Shown: in pieces, positions 1 to 9,245 of the stretch | Layout of the letters: each line of letters starts with the position of its first letter | How positions within the stretch are numbered: position 1 is the first letter of the stretch | Source: Desulfobacter sp. | GTDB taxonomy: Bacteria; Desulfobacterota; Desulfobacteria; Desulfobacterales; Desulfobacteraceae | Direction of reading: 5' to 3' | NCBI GenBank assembly: GCA_028768525.1 | Contig: CP054837.1 | Span: forward strand, 372,001-436,000 | DNA length: 64,000 nt | Notes under the pieces: generated by a model | Seen by the model: the letters and a program-made list of their open reading frames with translations, nothing else | What the model was told of the DNA's origin: nothing | Databases searched by the model: none | Translations under genes and position numbers: made by a program

Positions 1-421
1 ATCAGTATCCTGTGTTTTTCCACGTGTAAAGCCATTTTGCAATTTACTCCTAGTTGTGAATATCTTTCGTTCCTGCAATCTCAAGGTTCTTTCCCTGCTG
101 CAGATCAGCCAGTATCTTATAGCAGTGATGATGAAGAAACCATGAAGAGAGAAAGACTCATCAGCCCCTGGCCGGCGGGCAATAACCGGCAAGGGCTTTC
201 CCCCCAATTATGGAGAAAATATGTAGAATTCCTTACCGGCTTGCATTTTTAAAGGGCGCTGATACCATAACCCCATCAAGGATGATCAGTTTGTATGCCC
301 AGCCGGCGAAATCTGCCGTTTCACCCCCGGTGATCAAAGAAGGGCGCCAATGGCAATCAATGCTTTTCCGGGGCATTCCGCCATAATTGCCCTGGGTAAC
401 CCTTTAAAAAAGGAGTACAAA
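1..421. other. Leader region without a convincing gene
   Basis: No gene is supported here. A 71-codon open frame at 37-252 (TTG start) has no ribosome-binding site and no recognisable protein features. The stretch from about 290 to 420 has several short self-complementary pieces (for example GGCAAT near 352 with ATTGCC near 385) but no riboswitch family I recognise. It ends in the strong AAGGAG site for the EF-hand gene at 422. Confidence 0.4.
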
Positions 422-1114
422 ATGAACATTCAGGGAATGGGACGATCTTTTTATTCCGCCATCTACCAGGGATCGGCAGGCCTGGCAGCAAGCCAGGCCA
501 GTTCGAACTTTGACGCGGCCACCATCATGGAAGAGGAAGATACCAACGAGGACGGCTTTCTCACCATTGACGAAACCCGCCTGACCGAAGAGATGTTTGC
601 ATCTGCAGACACGGATTCGGACGACCAGCTATCCTCTGAAGAACTGGAAGAAATGCTCACCGCCATGCCGTCCATGATAACCGGCGGTGGGATGGGACAG
701 GGTCCGCCCCCCATGGGCGGGATGGGGGCCGGCCCCATGAACGGTTCCGGTCCCGGCATGGGGCCTGGGATGGGATCAGGCATGGAACCGCCCGATGCCG
801 CCTCCATTTTTGAGGCAGAGGATACAGACGACAGCGGCACCATCAGCAGTGATGAGTCTGCCCTGCCAGAAGACGTATTTTCAAGTTTGGATACCGACGG
901 TGACGGCGAGATCTCAATGGAAGAATTGGAAGCAGCCATCTCCGAGAAGCAGGACGAAATGGCCGGTTTCCAACCCACCATGGCCAGTTTGTCAACCACC
1001 CAGCAGGATGCACTTGCAGCCTACCAGCAGGCCATGGAAACATTCATGACCGATTATACCGACGGCCAATACACCGGCAGCAATCTGAACGAATTCCTTG
1101 AAATTGTTGCTTAA
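422..1114 (+). CDS. EF-hand calcium-binding protein, four loops
   Basis: A 230-residue protein with four canonical EF-hand loops in two pairs: residues 40-51 and 63-74, then 134-145 and 157-168. Each has Asp/Asn/Ser at the ligand positions and Glu at position 12. The pairs are separated by a flexible Gly/Met/Pro-rich linker (about 84-124). I see no signal peptide or membrane segment, so it is probably cytosolic unless exported by a non-Sec route. The start at 422 is chosen because AAGGAG lies 7 bases upstream; an in-frame ATG at 350 lacks such a site. It lies just before a BaeSR-like two-component system on the same strand. A hairpin separates them, so a functional link (calcium sensing or buffering) is inference only. 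Calcium binding is very likely from the motifs; the physiological role is unknown. Confidence 0.85.
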   Translation: MNIQGMGRSFYSAIYQGSAGLAASQASSNFDAATIMEEEDTNEDGFLTIDETRLTEEMFASADTDSDDQLSSEELEEMLTAMPSMITGGGMGQGPPPMGGMGAGPMNGSGPGMGPGMGSGMEPPDAASIFEAEDTDDSGTISSDESALPEDVFSSLDTDGDGEISMEELEAAISEKQDEMAGFQPTMASLSTTQQDALAAYQQAMETFMTDYTDGQYTGSNLNEFLEIVA

Positions 1115-1147
1115 CCCGCCCCAGCAGTATTCCATCTCCACCGAACC

Positions 1148-1174
1148 GGGGGAGCGGCAGTGAGCCGTTCCCCC
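1148..1174 (+). terminator. Hairpin after EF-hand gene
   Basis: GGGGGAGCGGC (1148-1158) and GCCGTTCCCCC (1164-1174) form an 11-bp stem with one mismatch around a 5-base loop, 33 bases after the stop codon. There is no strong T-run after it, so it may be a weak or Rho-assisted terminator. Confidence 0.45.
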
Positions 1175-1263
1175 TCCTTGCCCGTTCGCAATTATGAAGA
1201 AATGTTGTGGATTGGCCTAGAGACTTGATATTTTTCCGGCGGAATATTACATGATTACGCCAT

Positions 1264-2688
1264 ATGAAATTATTCCACAAAATATTTTTGGTTTACCTTT
1301 TGGTCTCCTTTATCCTAATTGTTTCGGTGTTCGGGGCCATGAAATTCACGGCTGGGCGTTATTTTAAGGAGATGGAGGAGAAGACCGAAAGGGAAATGTT
1401 CACCGTCCTTTCCCATATACTGGCTGAGGACTTTCGGGAAAAGGGCAGTTGGCAGCGGTTTCAAAAGGATCCCCGCGCCTTTAACCGTCTGGTCAGGCAG
1501 GCGCTCCACGGCCTTGATCCCATTCTTGAACAACCGCCGCCCCAGGGTTCTCCCGGGCCTCCCCCCCTGCCGTCCCGGCCGCCCAAGCCCCCTTTCCGCC
1601 CCCATATCCGGGTGACGCTTTTTGACCTGGGACGGACCCGGGTTGCCGGCCCACCGCCGCCAGCAGATATGGGCGGCCTGAACTATAAACCCATCCTGGT
1701 GGATGAAACCGTTGTCGGCTTCATCGGGTTCAGGAAGATGGACCGGCCGCCCGGCCGCCTTGGCCCGCCCCTGAAAGAAAAACTTGAGACGCTGTATATT
1801 ATCGGGGCCATTTTATTCATACTTGCCGGCATTGTGGCCTATGTGCTGTCCAGGCAGATTCTTTCCCCGGTGGAACAACTGGCCCGGGGCACCCGTGCCC
1901 TGACCCGGTTTAAATTCAATACGCGGATCAAGGTAAAAACCAAGGACGAACTGGGGCTGCTGGCATCGGATTTCAACCGCATGGCCCTCACCCTTGAACG
2001 GTACGAATCATTGCGGAAACAGTGGATGACGGATATTTCCCACGAACTGAGAACCCCCTTATCCGTGCTGAAAGGGGAAATCGAAGCCCTGCAGGACGGG
2101 ATAAGGGAACCCGATCCTGTGAATATGAATTCCCTCCATTCCGAGGTGGTGTACCTGGAAACCATCGTAAACGACCTTCACCGCCTCTCCATGGCAGAAG
2201 CCGGCACACTGGGCATGCAACGCAAGCCGATAATGCCGGTGGGGATCCTTGCATCCGTAATGCAAACCTTTGACAACCGGCTTCAATCGGCCCGGCTCAC
2301 GCCGGAAATCACCCTCCGCCACAAGGATATTGTCATTGAAGGAGACGGGATAAAGCTCAAACAATTGTTCTCCAATATCATTGAAAACAATATCCACTAT
2401 ACCCGGCGGCCGGGAACCGTCCGCGTGCAGGACAGGCTTGACGGGGACACCCTGAACCTCGTAATAGAAGATACAGGCCCCGGTGTTCCCCATGAAAGCC
2501 TGGATAAAATATTTGACCGCCTCTACCGGGTGGACCCTTCAAGATCAGGGAACAGGGTTTCAGGAAGGGGATCGGGCCTGGGTCTTGCCATCTGTATGGC
2601 CGTGGCCAGGGGACACGGCGGGGATATCTGCGCCGACATCAACGAAAAAGGCGGGCTGAGGCTGACCATCCGGCTGCCCGTATCCTGA
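1264..2688 (+). CDS. Sensor histidine kinase, BaeS-like
   Basis: A 474-residue membrane histidine kinase. It has TM1 at about 6-25, a periplasmic region (about 26-174) with a striking Pro-rich stretch at 91-115, and TM2 at about 175-197. HAMP follows (about 198-250), then the dimerisation domain with phospho-acceptor His260 in SHELRTPL. The catalytic ATPase domain has the N box (NIIENNIHYT), the DTGPGVP box and the GSGLGLAI box. It autophosphorylates and passes phosphate to the response regulator that starts 2 bases after its stop. The cognate regulator is strongly BaeR-like, so an envelope-stress role is plausible, but the sensed signal is not visible. No clear Shine-Dalgarno precedes the ATG; the start rests on TM1 immediately following it. 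Confidence 0.93.
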   Translation: MKLFHKIFLVYLLVSFILIVSVFGAMKFTAGRYFKEMEEKTEREMFTVLSHILAEDFREKGSWQRFQKDPRAFNRLVRQALHGLDPILEQPPPQGSPGPPPLPSRPPKPPFRPHIRVTLFDLGRTRVAGPPPPADMGGLNYKPILVDETVVGFIGFRKMDRPPGRLGPPLKEKLETLYIIGAILFILAGIVAYVLSRQILSPVEQLARGTRALTRFKFNTRIKVKTKDELGLLASDFNRMALTLERYESLRKQWMTDISHELRTPLSVLKGEIEALQDGIREPDPVNMNSLHSEVVYLETIVNDLHRLSMAEAGTLGMQRKPIMPVGILASVMQTFDNRLQSARLTPEITLRHKDIVIEGDGIKLKQLFSNIIENNIHYTRRPGTVRVQDRLDGDTLNLVIEDTGPGVPHESLDKIFDRLYRVDPSRSGNRVSGRGSGLGLAICMAVARGHGGDICADINEKGGLRLTIRLPVS

Positions 2689-2690
2689 TT

Positions 2691-3401
2691 ATGCCGACAC
2701 CAGAAAGAAATAAAAAACAGACCATCCTCATTGTTGAAGATGAAAAAAAAATCGCAGCATTGCTGTCGGAATACTTCACCGCCAGCGGCTTTCTCCCGGT
2801 GGTGCTCGGACGGGGTGATTTGGTGCCCGCCCTGGTACGGGAAGCGCCTCCGGATCTTATCATTCTGGACATCATGCTCCCGGGTATGGACGGTATCACC
2901 CTGTGCAAAAAGCTGAGGACCCAATGGGAGATTCCCATTATCATGGTCACCGCCAAAATTGAGGAGGCCGATATCCTTCTGGGCCTGGAGTTGGGGGCGG
3001 ACGATTATATCTGCAAGCCCTTCAGCCCCAGAGAGGTGGTGGCCAGGGCAAAAACCGTCCTGCGCCGAAGCGGCAGTGCGCCGGAGCCTGAAGAAACCAG
3101 TGTCGGCGGCATTCACCTCCGGCATGCGTCACGGGAAATCAGGATTAACGAACACACCCTGCCCCTGACCCGCAACGAATACGGCATCTTAAACCTGTTG
3201 ATGAAAGCCCCGGGCCGGGTCTGCTCACGGGAAGAGCTGATAAAATCCGTCCAGGGGTATGAATCCGGAGAGTACAAGAGAACCATTGATACCCACATAA
3301 AAAACCTGAGGAAAAAGCTTGCCTCTGCCCTTCCCCGGGCCAAGGTCATTCTTTCCGTTTACGGTGTGGGGTATAAATTCAACCCGAACTGCCGGCCGTA
3401 G
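2691..3401 (+). CDS. OmpR-family response regulator, BaeR-like
   Basis: A 236-residue two-domain regulator. The receiver (about 11-125) has the acidic pair Glu16/Asp17, phospho-acceptor Asp60 in LIILDIMLPGMDG, and Lys109 in ICKPFSP. A winged-helix DNA-binding domain (about 135-232) ends with the typical TIDTHIKNLRKKL recognition helix and YGVGYKF wing. The stretch from MVTAKIEE through DDYICKP to the end of the receiver matches E. coli BaeR closely from memory. It starts two bases after the kinase stop, so translation is probably coupled. Expected role: phosphorylation-dependent transcription control, often of envelope-stress or efflux genes; targets are not shown here. Confidence 0.94.
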   Translation: MPTPERNKKQTILIVEDEKKIAALLSEYFTASGFLPVVLGRGDLVPALVREAPPDLIILDIMLPGMDGITLCKKLRTQWEIPIIMVTAKIEEADILLGLELGADDYICKPFSPREVVARAKTVLRRSGSAPEPEETSVGGIHLRHASREIRINEHTLPLTRNEYGILNLLMKAPGRVCSREELIKSVQGYESGEYKRTIDTHIKNLRKKLASALPRAKVILSVYGVGYKFNPNCRP

Positions 3402-3496
3402 ACATCCATTTCCAGATCCGTATTTATAACCCGGCCGCGATAATGACGCCGCCCCTTTGAGCGGCCCCGCCGTGCCCCCTGTTGTCTATCCCGGGG

Positions 3497-4495
3497 CTAC
3501 TCCCCCATGATCCGGTAGGCGTTGCCCGCTTCAAGGCAGGTGAGCCTACCGTCGGTCTCCCGGTCCAGGCGGGCGATGGCATAATCGCAGATATCGTGGG
3601 AAGAAAGATAGATCTCCTTTGTCCCGGCCCGATTCAGGGCGGCCACGGCCCGGTCAACATCCTGGTCCGAAATCCGCTGCCAGGGGGGCTTGCCCGTCCC
3701 CCAGATCATCTGCACCTGAAGGCCCGGCTTTTTCAGGGGGCTCTCTGTTACGGGAAGATGAAGCCCGCCCACCACTGCATACACCGGCTCATCGGTCAAA
3801 TGACGGGCCATTTCAAGGATGGTCTCTATGGTTGGATGGCCGCAGCCGGTGATAACAACCAGCCCCTTTCCTTTGATCCTTGCCAGCAAAGCCTGCTCCA
3901 GGGTGGGGCCCATGAGAAAAAGGCTTCTGGCCAAAGGGCCGGTGGTGGCCATTCCTGCGGGCAGCAGGCCCGGTTTATCCATCCGGCAGATATCAAAGTC
4001 GTCGGATGCGGTTACATCGGGCACATAACAGGGGCGCCCCTTCAGGGGCCGGCATCCTGAAGGCAGGGGAATGCGGTTCTGCTTGAAGGGGGTGAATCCC
4101 CCCATATGGTCGGGATGAAGGTGGGAGATGACCAGGGCCTCGGCCATTGACAGATCCACGCCGGTTTTCTCAATATTTTGTTCCAGGGCCGGATCCTCAT
4201 CGCCGTAACCCAGGTCAAAAAGGAGGCTGCCCTGATCGGTTTCCAGAAAATAACTGACGCCCGGGGCATGACCGAACCCCGCTCTATGGCGGTGTTCCAC
4301 CAGAATGGTCATCTCCAGGTAATCCAGCTCTGGAAGGGCCAGTGGAAGGGCCTGGGACATCAATTGGCGGTTGGCGGTTCGGGCATGTTCAATGTTTTGG
4401 CTGAACCGCCTGGATTTCATTATGAGCATCAAGACCAGCAGCGGACTGGCAACGGCCAGGGCCGGCCACCACATGGGAGAAATTCTGTATTTCAT
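3497..4495 (-). CDS. Membrane-anchored metallo-beta-lactamase-fold hydrolase
   Basis: A 332-residue protein with one N-terminal membrane segment (about 9-26), then an MBL-fold domain. The zinc motif HLHPDHMGG is complete (His125, His127, Asp129, His130), and further ligands are likely in TGCGHPTIE and GGLHLP. The arrangement resembles the MBL family that includes the 7,8-dihydropterin-6-yl-methyl-4-(ribofuranosyl)aminobenzene-5'-phosphate synthase-like proteins, but those are cytosolic; this one is probably tethered to the membrane. An AAGGAGG site 4 bases before the ATG supports the start. It converges on the BaeSR pair and stands alone. Substrate unknown. Confidence 0.82.
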   Translation of the reverse strand: MKYRISPMWWPALAVASPLLVLMLIMKSRRFSQNIEHARTANRQLMSQALPLALPELDYLEMTILVEHRHRAGFGHAPGVSYFLETDQGSLLFDLGYGDEDPALEQNIEKTGVDLSMAEALVISHLHPDHMGGFTPFKQNRIPLPSGCRPLKGRPCYVPDVTASDDFDICRMDKPGLLPAGMATTGPLARSLFLMGPTLEQALLARIKGKGLVVITGCGHPTIETILEMARHLTDEPVYAVVGGLHLPVTESPLKKPGLQVQMIWGTGKPPWQRISDQDVDRAVAALNRAGTKEIYLSSHDICDYAIARLDRETDGRLTCLEAGNAYRIMGE

Positions 4496-4609
4496 CCTGC
4501 CTCCTTATCTGTTTGGAAAAGAACCTGATGAAATTGAGATATCAGAATTCAGACCCAAAAGAAATCTTCTTTTGCGGTCCGGTCCATGGCGGCGGCCTGA
4601 AGGCCTTTT

Positions 4610-4634
4610 GGAGCCGGACAAAGCGTCCGGCTCC
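4610..4634. repeat. 10-bp inverted repeat downstream of the chemotaxis receptor
   Basis: GGAGCCGGAC and GTCCGGCTCC (4610-4619 and 4625-4634) are perfect arms around a 5-base loop, 20 bases past the stop of the minus-strand chemotaxis gene. No T-tract follows on either strand, so a terminator role is possible but unproven. Confidence 0.5.
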
Positions 4635-4653
4635 GATGGTTTAACCCCCTAGA

Positions 4654-6540
4654 TTAGAAATCCCGGAACCCGTCCTCCCCATCCAGGGGGATGACCTGCT
4701 CCGGCCGGACTTCATTTTTAGTGAGCGCCAGGCGCTTCCTGCTGCCGGCACTCCTGGAGCCGTCCTGGGCCTGGTAGGGTATGGCCGGTCTTTTCTGCTG
4801 GGAAAGGGACAGGGGCGCAGAATCAACCTCTTTCCCGGAGACCAGAGCGACCAGATCACCCACAAATCCCCGGAGCTGTTCAGCCTGGGCATTCATCTCC
4901 TCGGAGGCGGATGCGGACTCCTCTGCATTGGCGGCATTGTGCTGGACCACCTTGTCCATTTCGCTGATTGAGATGTTGACCTGACCGATGCCCTCAGCCT
5001 GTTCTTTGGATGCTTCGGAAATTTCCCCGAGCAGTTCACCCACCTTATCGGAATTTTCCGCCACTTTTTCAAAGGCGGCATTGGTGGTGGCCACCAGTTC
5101 ACTGCCCTGGCCCACTTTTTTTACCACCCCTTCAATAAGGATTTCAGTGTCCTTGGCCGCATCGGCCGCACGCAGGGCCAGGCTACGGACTTCATCGGCA
5201 ACGACGGCAAACCCGGCGCCGGCATCCCCGGCCCGTGCCGCTTCAACCGCCGCATTCAGGGCCAGCAGGTTGGTCTGGAAGGCAATTTCATCTATGGTTT
5301 TGATGATTTTTGAGGTTTCTTCGCTGGCCTTTGAAATATCAGCCATGGAGCTGGACAACCGGGTCATGGAGGTATTGGCTTCGGCAACCACCTGGTTGGC
5401 AGTCTTCATCAATGTATCGGCATGCTGTGAGTTATCGGCATTCCGGTTGGTCATGGCGGCCATTTCGTCTATTGAAGAAGAGGTCTCTTCTATGGCGGCC
5501 GCCTGCTGGGAAGCGCCCTCTGCAAGGGCCTGGCTGGATGAAGATATCTGGCCGGCGGCAGAGGCCACCTGGCATGCCCCGTCTTCCAGCCCGGAAATAA
5601 TCCGGTTGATGGGGTTGACAATGGACCGGGTAATTAAAAAAAGCAGCACTGAAATCAGGGCGATGCCGGTGAAGGAAATCACGGCGCTGATATTCCGGAT
5701 CTGGTAAATGGGTTTGAACAATTCCTCGTTATTGGCCGTTGATGCAATGATCCATCCCGTTTTCCGTTCCTGGGCAAAGGCGACGACTTTATCAACATCC
5801 TGGAACGTATATTTTATGAGGCCGGTTCCCATGCCCAGCATTTTCCTGCCGAATTCATACCGGCTCAAATCCAGATTCAGTATTTTGGATTTATCCGGAT
5901 AGGCAATTACCTTGCCGTCTTTATTCATCACATAGACATACCCGGTTTCTCCGACTTTTTCAGTATCAATGAATTCCCGGGCAAAGGCATTCATTTCAAT
6001 GACGCTCAAAAGGATGCCTTTAATCCTGTTATTCTGGTTGACCGGAGACGCAATGACAAATACCGGGTTGCCCGAGGACTTGCTTTTTATTACATCGGAG
6101 ATGGCGATATTGCCTGCCATGGCGGCCTGGAAATATCCCCTGTTAGACACATTCATCTTTCCAATGTCGTTTTTCGCTGAAGAGGCAATGATGTTTCCAT
6201 CGGTCCCGGCCAGGGCGATGGATTCAAAAAGCCCGCTGGCACCGGTGATATTTGCCAGCCTTAGATTTGCCACGTTCACGGCGGCACTCCCTTCCGGAGA
6301 TAAGAATGCGGTTTTGAAAATCTCTTCCTGTGCAAAATTACGGATATCGTTTTTCCGTTCATCAATCCAGCTGGATACATGTTTGGAAACCGAGGAAGAT
6401 ACATATTTGACCTGCTCACCGGTCATATGTTCCAGAGCGGCACTTGACTTTGAATAAGATACCACTGAAATGACTGCCAGACACGTGACCGCCGCTGAAA
6501 TAGTGGGAATCAGAAATTTCTTCTTTAAACTGAGTTTCAT
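4654..6540 (-). CDS. Methyl-accepting chemotaxis protein with dCache-type sensor
   Basis: A 628-residue transmembrane chemoreceptor. It has an N-terminal TM (about 8-28), a long periplasmic region (about 30-270) with the look of a double-Cache small-ligand sensor (FIDTEKVGETGYVYVMNKDGKVIA), and TM2 at about 283-305. A HAMP-like segment and the long coiled-coil signalling domain follow. The kinase-contact hairpin is the classic IDEIAFQTNLLALNAAVEAARAG segment. It would relay ligand binding to CheA/CheW; no che genes are in this window. The start at 6540 (MKLSLKKKFL) places a Lys-rich cap directly before TM1; an in-frame GTG 63 bases upstream is less likely. The C-terminus has no obvious CheR-binding pentapeptide. 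Ligand unknown. Confidence 0.93.
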   Translation of the reverse strand: MKLSLKKKFLIPTISAAVTCLAVISVVSYSKSSAALEHMTGEQVKYVSSSVSKHVSSWIDERKNDIRNFAQEEIFKTAFLSPEGSAAVNVANLRLANITGASGLFESIALAGTDGNIIASSAKNDIGKMNVSNRGYFQAAMAGNIAISDVIKSKSSGNPVFVIASPVNQNNRIKGILLSVIEMNAFAREFIDTEKVGETGYVYVMNKDGKVIAYPDKSKILNLDLSRYEFGRKMLGMGTGLIKYTFQDVDKVVAFAQERKTGWIIASTANNEELFKPIYQIRNISAVISFTGIALISVLLFLITRSIVNPINRIISGLEDGACQVASAAGQISSSSQALAEGASQQAAAIEETSSSIDEMAAMTNRNADNSQHADTLMKTANQVVAEANTSMTRLSSSMADISKASEETSKIIKTIDEIAFQTNLLALNAAVEAARAGDAGAGFAVVADEVRSLALRAADAAKDTEILIEGVVKKVGQGSELVATTNAAFEKVAENSDKVGELLGEISEASKEQAEGIGQVNISISEMDKVVQHNAANAEESASASEEMNAQAEQLRGFVGDLVALVSGKEVDSAPLSLSQQKRPAIPYQAQDGSRSAGSRKRLALTKNEVRPEQVIPLDGEDGFRDF

Positions 6541-7020
6541 TTTTAGTTTTCCCTGTTCCTTACTTAAGTAGTTTTGGGTATTTGACGCCGGCTCTGCCGT
6601 CACCGGGCAGAGCCTAAAAAATCTCCTGAATTATAGACTGCCAGCTTATCCCGGTATGGAATTCGGACCTTCGAAGTTACGCCCTTAATTTTCGCCGTAT
6701 CACGGGAACTTGCGGCAAATCTGTTCAAAAACAGCAGACGCCCAGCGGCCGGGGTGGTCAGGGTCGCATGGACGTCTCCGATTTATCCTGCTTAACCGAT
6801 GTATGTTCGCGGTTTATTAGATCATGGTTACCTTTTTCCAATTCCTGCGAACATTTTAGGATTCATGGTTATCACACTAACGCCTGGTTTTTAAAGCTTA
6901 AAATATGATATTCAGAGCAATTTAAATGCCAGGTTTCAGTCCAGAAAGACCCAAAACCATACAAGCCATTGATTTATTGGAAAAAAAAGAACAACTGAAA
7001 AAAAGATATAAAATACAGCA

Positions 7021-7061
7021 ACGGCCTTGGGCCGGGACAAATTGTCCCGGCCCAAGGCCGT
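7021..7061 (-). terminator. Perfect 41-base palindrome, probable terminator
   Basis: Twenty-base arms (7021-7040 and 7042-7061) are exact reverse complements around a single A. In the minus-strand transcript of the sigma54 activator the hairpin is followed by a T-rich run (complement of 6980-7019), so it fits a strong intrinsic terminator. Its perfection and one-base centre are more than termination needs; it could also be an operator or a cruciform-forming site. Confidence 0.6.
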
Positions 7062-7103
7062 CTCCGGGGATAAAGAAAGGCCGGGGCCGCCTGAGAAAGG
7101 CAT

Positions 7104-7140
7104 TGTGACCCATTGTCCCGGGGTGGGGCAATGGGTCACA
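7104..7140 (-). repeat. 12-bp inverted repeat at the 3' end of the activator gene
   Basis: TGTGACCCATTG (7104-7115) and CAATGGGTCACA (7129-7140) are perfect arms around 13 bases, only 4 bases beyond the stop codon at 7145. The loop contains TCCCGGGG, and the left arm plus loop shares the string TTGTCCCGG with the larger palindrome at 7021-7061. It may be a first terminator hairpin or a regulator-binding site. Confidence 0.5.
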
Positions 7141-7144
7141 CCCA

Positions 7145-8992
7145 TTACAGCCCAAGGCGTGAGATTTTTCTGTGAAGGGAACGGCGGTCTATCCCCAGGG
7201 CCTTGGCAGCCTGCGATTTATTGCCCTGGGTCCGGGAAAGCTCGGTTGTGATAATTCTGCGCTCATAGGCATTGAGCATGGCGTTTAAATTTGTCTCCCC
7301 GGCAGCGGTATCATTTCCAGCGCCAGGCACGGCAGTGGTCCCCGCGAACTCAACCTGGTCAAATGCCAGGTACCTGGAAATTGTATTCTGCAGTTCCCTG
7401 ATATTTCCCGGCCACTCATGGGTCATGAATTTTTCAATGGCCTCATCGGGAATCCGCCGCCGATGCTCCGGCATGTCCATCTTCCGGGTAAAATGATAGA
7501 CCAACAGCGGGATATCCTCTTTGCGTTCCCTGAGAGGGGGCAGGTGGATGGGGATAATATGGATCCTGTAATAAAAATCCTCCCGGATCTTTCCCGCTGC
7601 CACCATGGTCTTAAGGTCGCGGTTGGTGGCGGCGATGATACGCACATCAGCTTGTTTGCTGCCGGTGCCTCCCACAGGAGTAAAGCCGTATCCCTCTATG
7701 ACCCGCAGCAGTTTCACCTGCAGTTTCAACGGTATCTCGCCGATTTCATCCAGAAAAAGGGTGCCCTTGTGGGCACTTTGGAAAAGGCCGATCTTAGCCA
7801 TCTCCGCACCGGTGAACGCCCCCTTTTCATGGCCGAAGAACTCGCTTTCTGCCAGATTCTCCGGAATGGCCCCGCAGTTCACGGTGATAAACGGCCCCTT
7901 TTTCCTCTCGCTGAGATCATGGATGGACCGGGCGACAAGCTCCTTGCCGGTGCCGGACTCCCCGTAGATGATGACATTCTCGTCAATGGGGACGGCCCCG
8001 ATCATTTTTTCATACACCCGCTGCATCCTTTCGCTGGTCCCCACCAGGTGGGCCAGGCCGTAAGGGTGCATATGCCGGGAATGCAGCAACCGGTTTTCCT
8101 TTTTCAGGCGCAGGGCCTTTTTCCGTTCAAGGCGCCGCTTTTCCCGCTGCAGGGTAATATCCCTCAGGGTAATCAACAGGCCTTTTTTCTTTTTCAATTC
8201 AACGGGCCTGAACCGGGCCTCCGTCCATATCCTGCTGCCCCTGCCGTCACGGCAGCAGATTTCCATGTCTTCATGGCCGGCCCCTTTTTCCAACCGCTCG
8301 ACAATCCTGCGGTAGGTCTTTTTGTGGTCACCATGGATTATATCCCCCGGCCCCATACGGTAGAGTGTTTCCGTTTCCATCTTAAGGATATGAAGCGCTG
8401 CAGGATTGGCATAGACGATTTCATGGTCGTATCCCACAATCACCCCTTCTTGAATGATATCGGCCAGCATTTTGTAAAGCGCCCGGCTGGTCAATTTTTC
8501 CACAGCGGCCTTGAGCTGGCCGATGAGGTCGTCCTTTTCCTTTTCGAGAAGCTTTCGCTCCGTGATATCCCGGATCTGTTCGACAATATGGGTCACCCCG
8601 CCCGAGGCATCCAGTATGGGGTTGGACCGGCAGATGAGGTGGCGGCCCAGTTCAGGTATAAACCGTTCAACGGTTTCGATCTTTTTGCTTTTCAGGGCAA
8701 GCAGGGTGGCGCAGTCCTTACAGGGCGCAGTCCGTCCGATCAAAGAATAACAAGGCATACCCACGATCTCTTTTTCAGTTTTTCCCAACGCATCATATCC
8801 GGCCCGGTTATATCGGATCATGGTCTGGTCAGGATTTTGTATCCCGATCACATCGGGTATGCCGTTTAATACGCCTTCAAGGATACGGTTGGCCTCTTCC
8901 AGGGCATGGATCTTCCCCTGGTCTTCCATGGCTATTTTTTCCAGTTCGAGAATCCGCTTCTCAAGCCCGGCAAATATCGCTCTGTCTTCCAT
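7145..8992 (-). CDS. Sigma54-dependent activator with two PAS domains
   Basis: A 615-residue enhancer-binding protein. Order: a short N-terminal coiled coil (about 5-35), a PAS domain with a Cys cluster (about 40-150, GMPCYSLIGRTAPCKDC), a linker coiled coil, and a second PAS (about 180-285). The AAA+ domain follows (Walker A GESGTGKE, sigma54-contact loop GAFTGAE, Walker B LFLDEIGE), then a Fis-type helix-turn-helix at the C-terminus (NKSQAAKALGIDRRSLHRKI). It would open promoters transcribed by RpoN. No receiver domain is present, so control is through the PAS domains; the Cys cluster suggests redox, metal or Fe-S sensing, which is inference. The start at 8992 (MEDRAIF) is preferred over an upstream TTG. 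Targets are unknown; large palindromes lie directly downstream. Confidence 0.92.
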   Translation of the reverse strand: MEDRAIFAGLEKRILELEKIAMEDQGKIHALEEANRILEGVLNGIPDVIGIQNPDQTMIRYNRAGYDALGKTEKEIVGMPCYSLIGRTAPCKDCATLLALKSKKIETVERFIPELGRHLICRSNPILDASGGVTHIVEQIRDITERKLLEKEKDDLIGQLKAAVEKLTSRALYKMLADIIQEGVIVGYDHEIVYANPAALHILKMETETLYRMGPGDIIHGDHKKTYRRIVERLEKGAGHEDMEICCRDGRGSRIWTEARFRPVELKKKKGLLITLRDITLQREKRRLERKKALRLKKENRLLHSRHMHPYGLAHLVGTSERMQRVYEKMIGAVPIDENVIIYGESGTGKELVARSIHDLSERKKGPFITVNCGAIPENLAESEFFGHEKGAFTGAEMAKIGLFQSAHKGTLFLDEIGEIPLKLQVKLLRVIEGYGFTPVGGTGSKQADVRIIAATNRDLKTMVAAGKIREDFYYRIHIIPIHLPPLRERKEDIPLLVYHFTRKMDMPEHRRRIPDEAIEKFMTHEWPGNIRELQNTISRYLAFDQVEFAGTTAVPGAGNDTAAGETNLNAMLNAYERRIITTELSRTQGNKSQAAKALGIDRRSLHRKISRLGL

Positions 8993-9245
8993 GGTTTTCC
9001 CGCCGTTTTTTAAATCGCTGTATTTATTTCCGGCCAAGGCTGCCGGAGAGGATAATACCAACCATACTTCAAAACCAGTGATTTATCAAATGCTCCGGGA
9101 TCTTGTTTTGACTTTAGATCCCCATATTTTTCTGTTACCTTGAGGATAGGCATTTTCGTTTAAGACGGCGGCCCATCAAAATTTTCAGCCTTATCGTTCC
9201 CCGGCCGGGGCTGCCAGACCAGGAATACAAATCTGGAGTATGCAA

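Larger units (their letters stand above)
6541..7144. other. Intergenic region with two large palindromes
   Basis: About 600 bases with no supported gene. The upstream region of the chemotaxis gene occupies roughly 6541-6800. An A+T-rich stretch follows at 6830-7020, then two strong inverted repeats (7021-7061 and 7104-7140) next to the stop of the sigma54 activator. Short open frames here lack ribosome-binding sites and recognisable content. Confidence 0.6.

Noticed and set aside
37..252. 71-codon open frame near the left end
   Set aside because: TTG start without a ribosome-binding site, no recognisable motif, and composition like random translation.
6926..7155. Short open frames over the palindromes
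   Set aside because: They are by-products of the inverted repeats and lack initiation signals.
7418..8869. 483-codon open frame antisense to the sigma54 activator
   Set aside because: Shadow of a clear AAA+ gene; the translation has no known domain and no ribosome-binding site.
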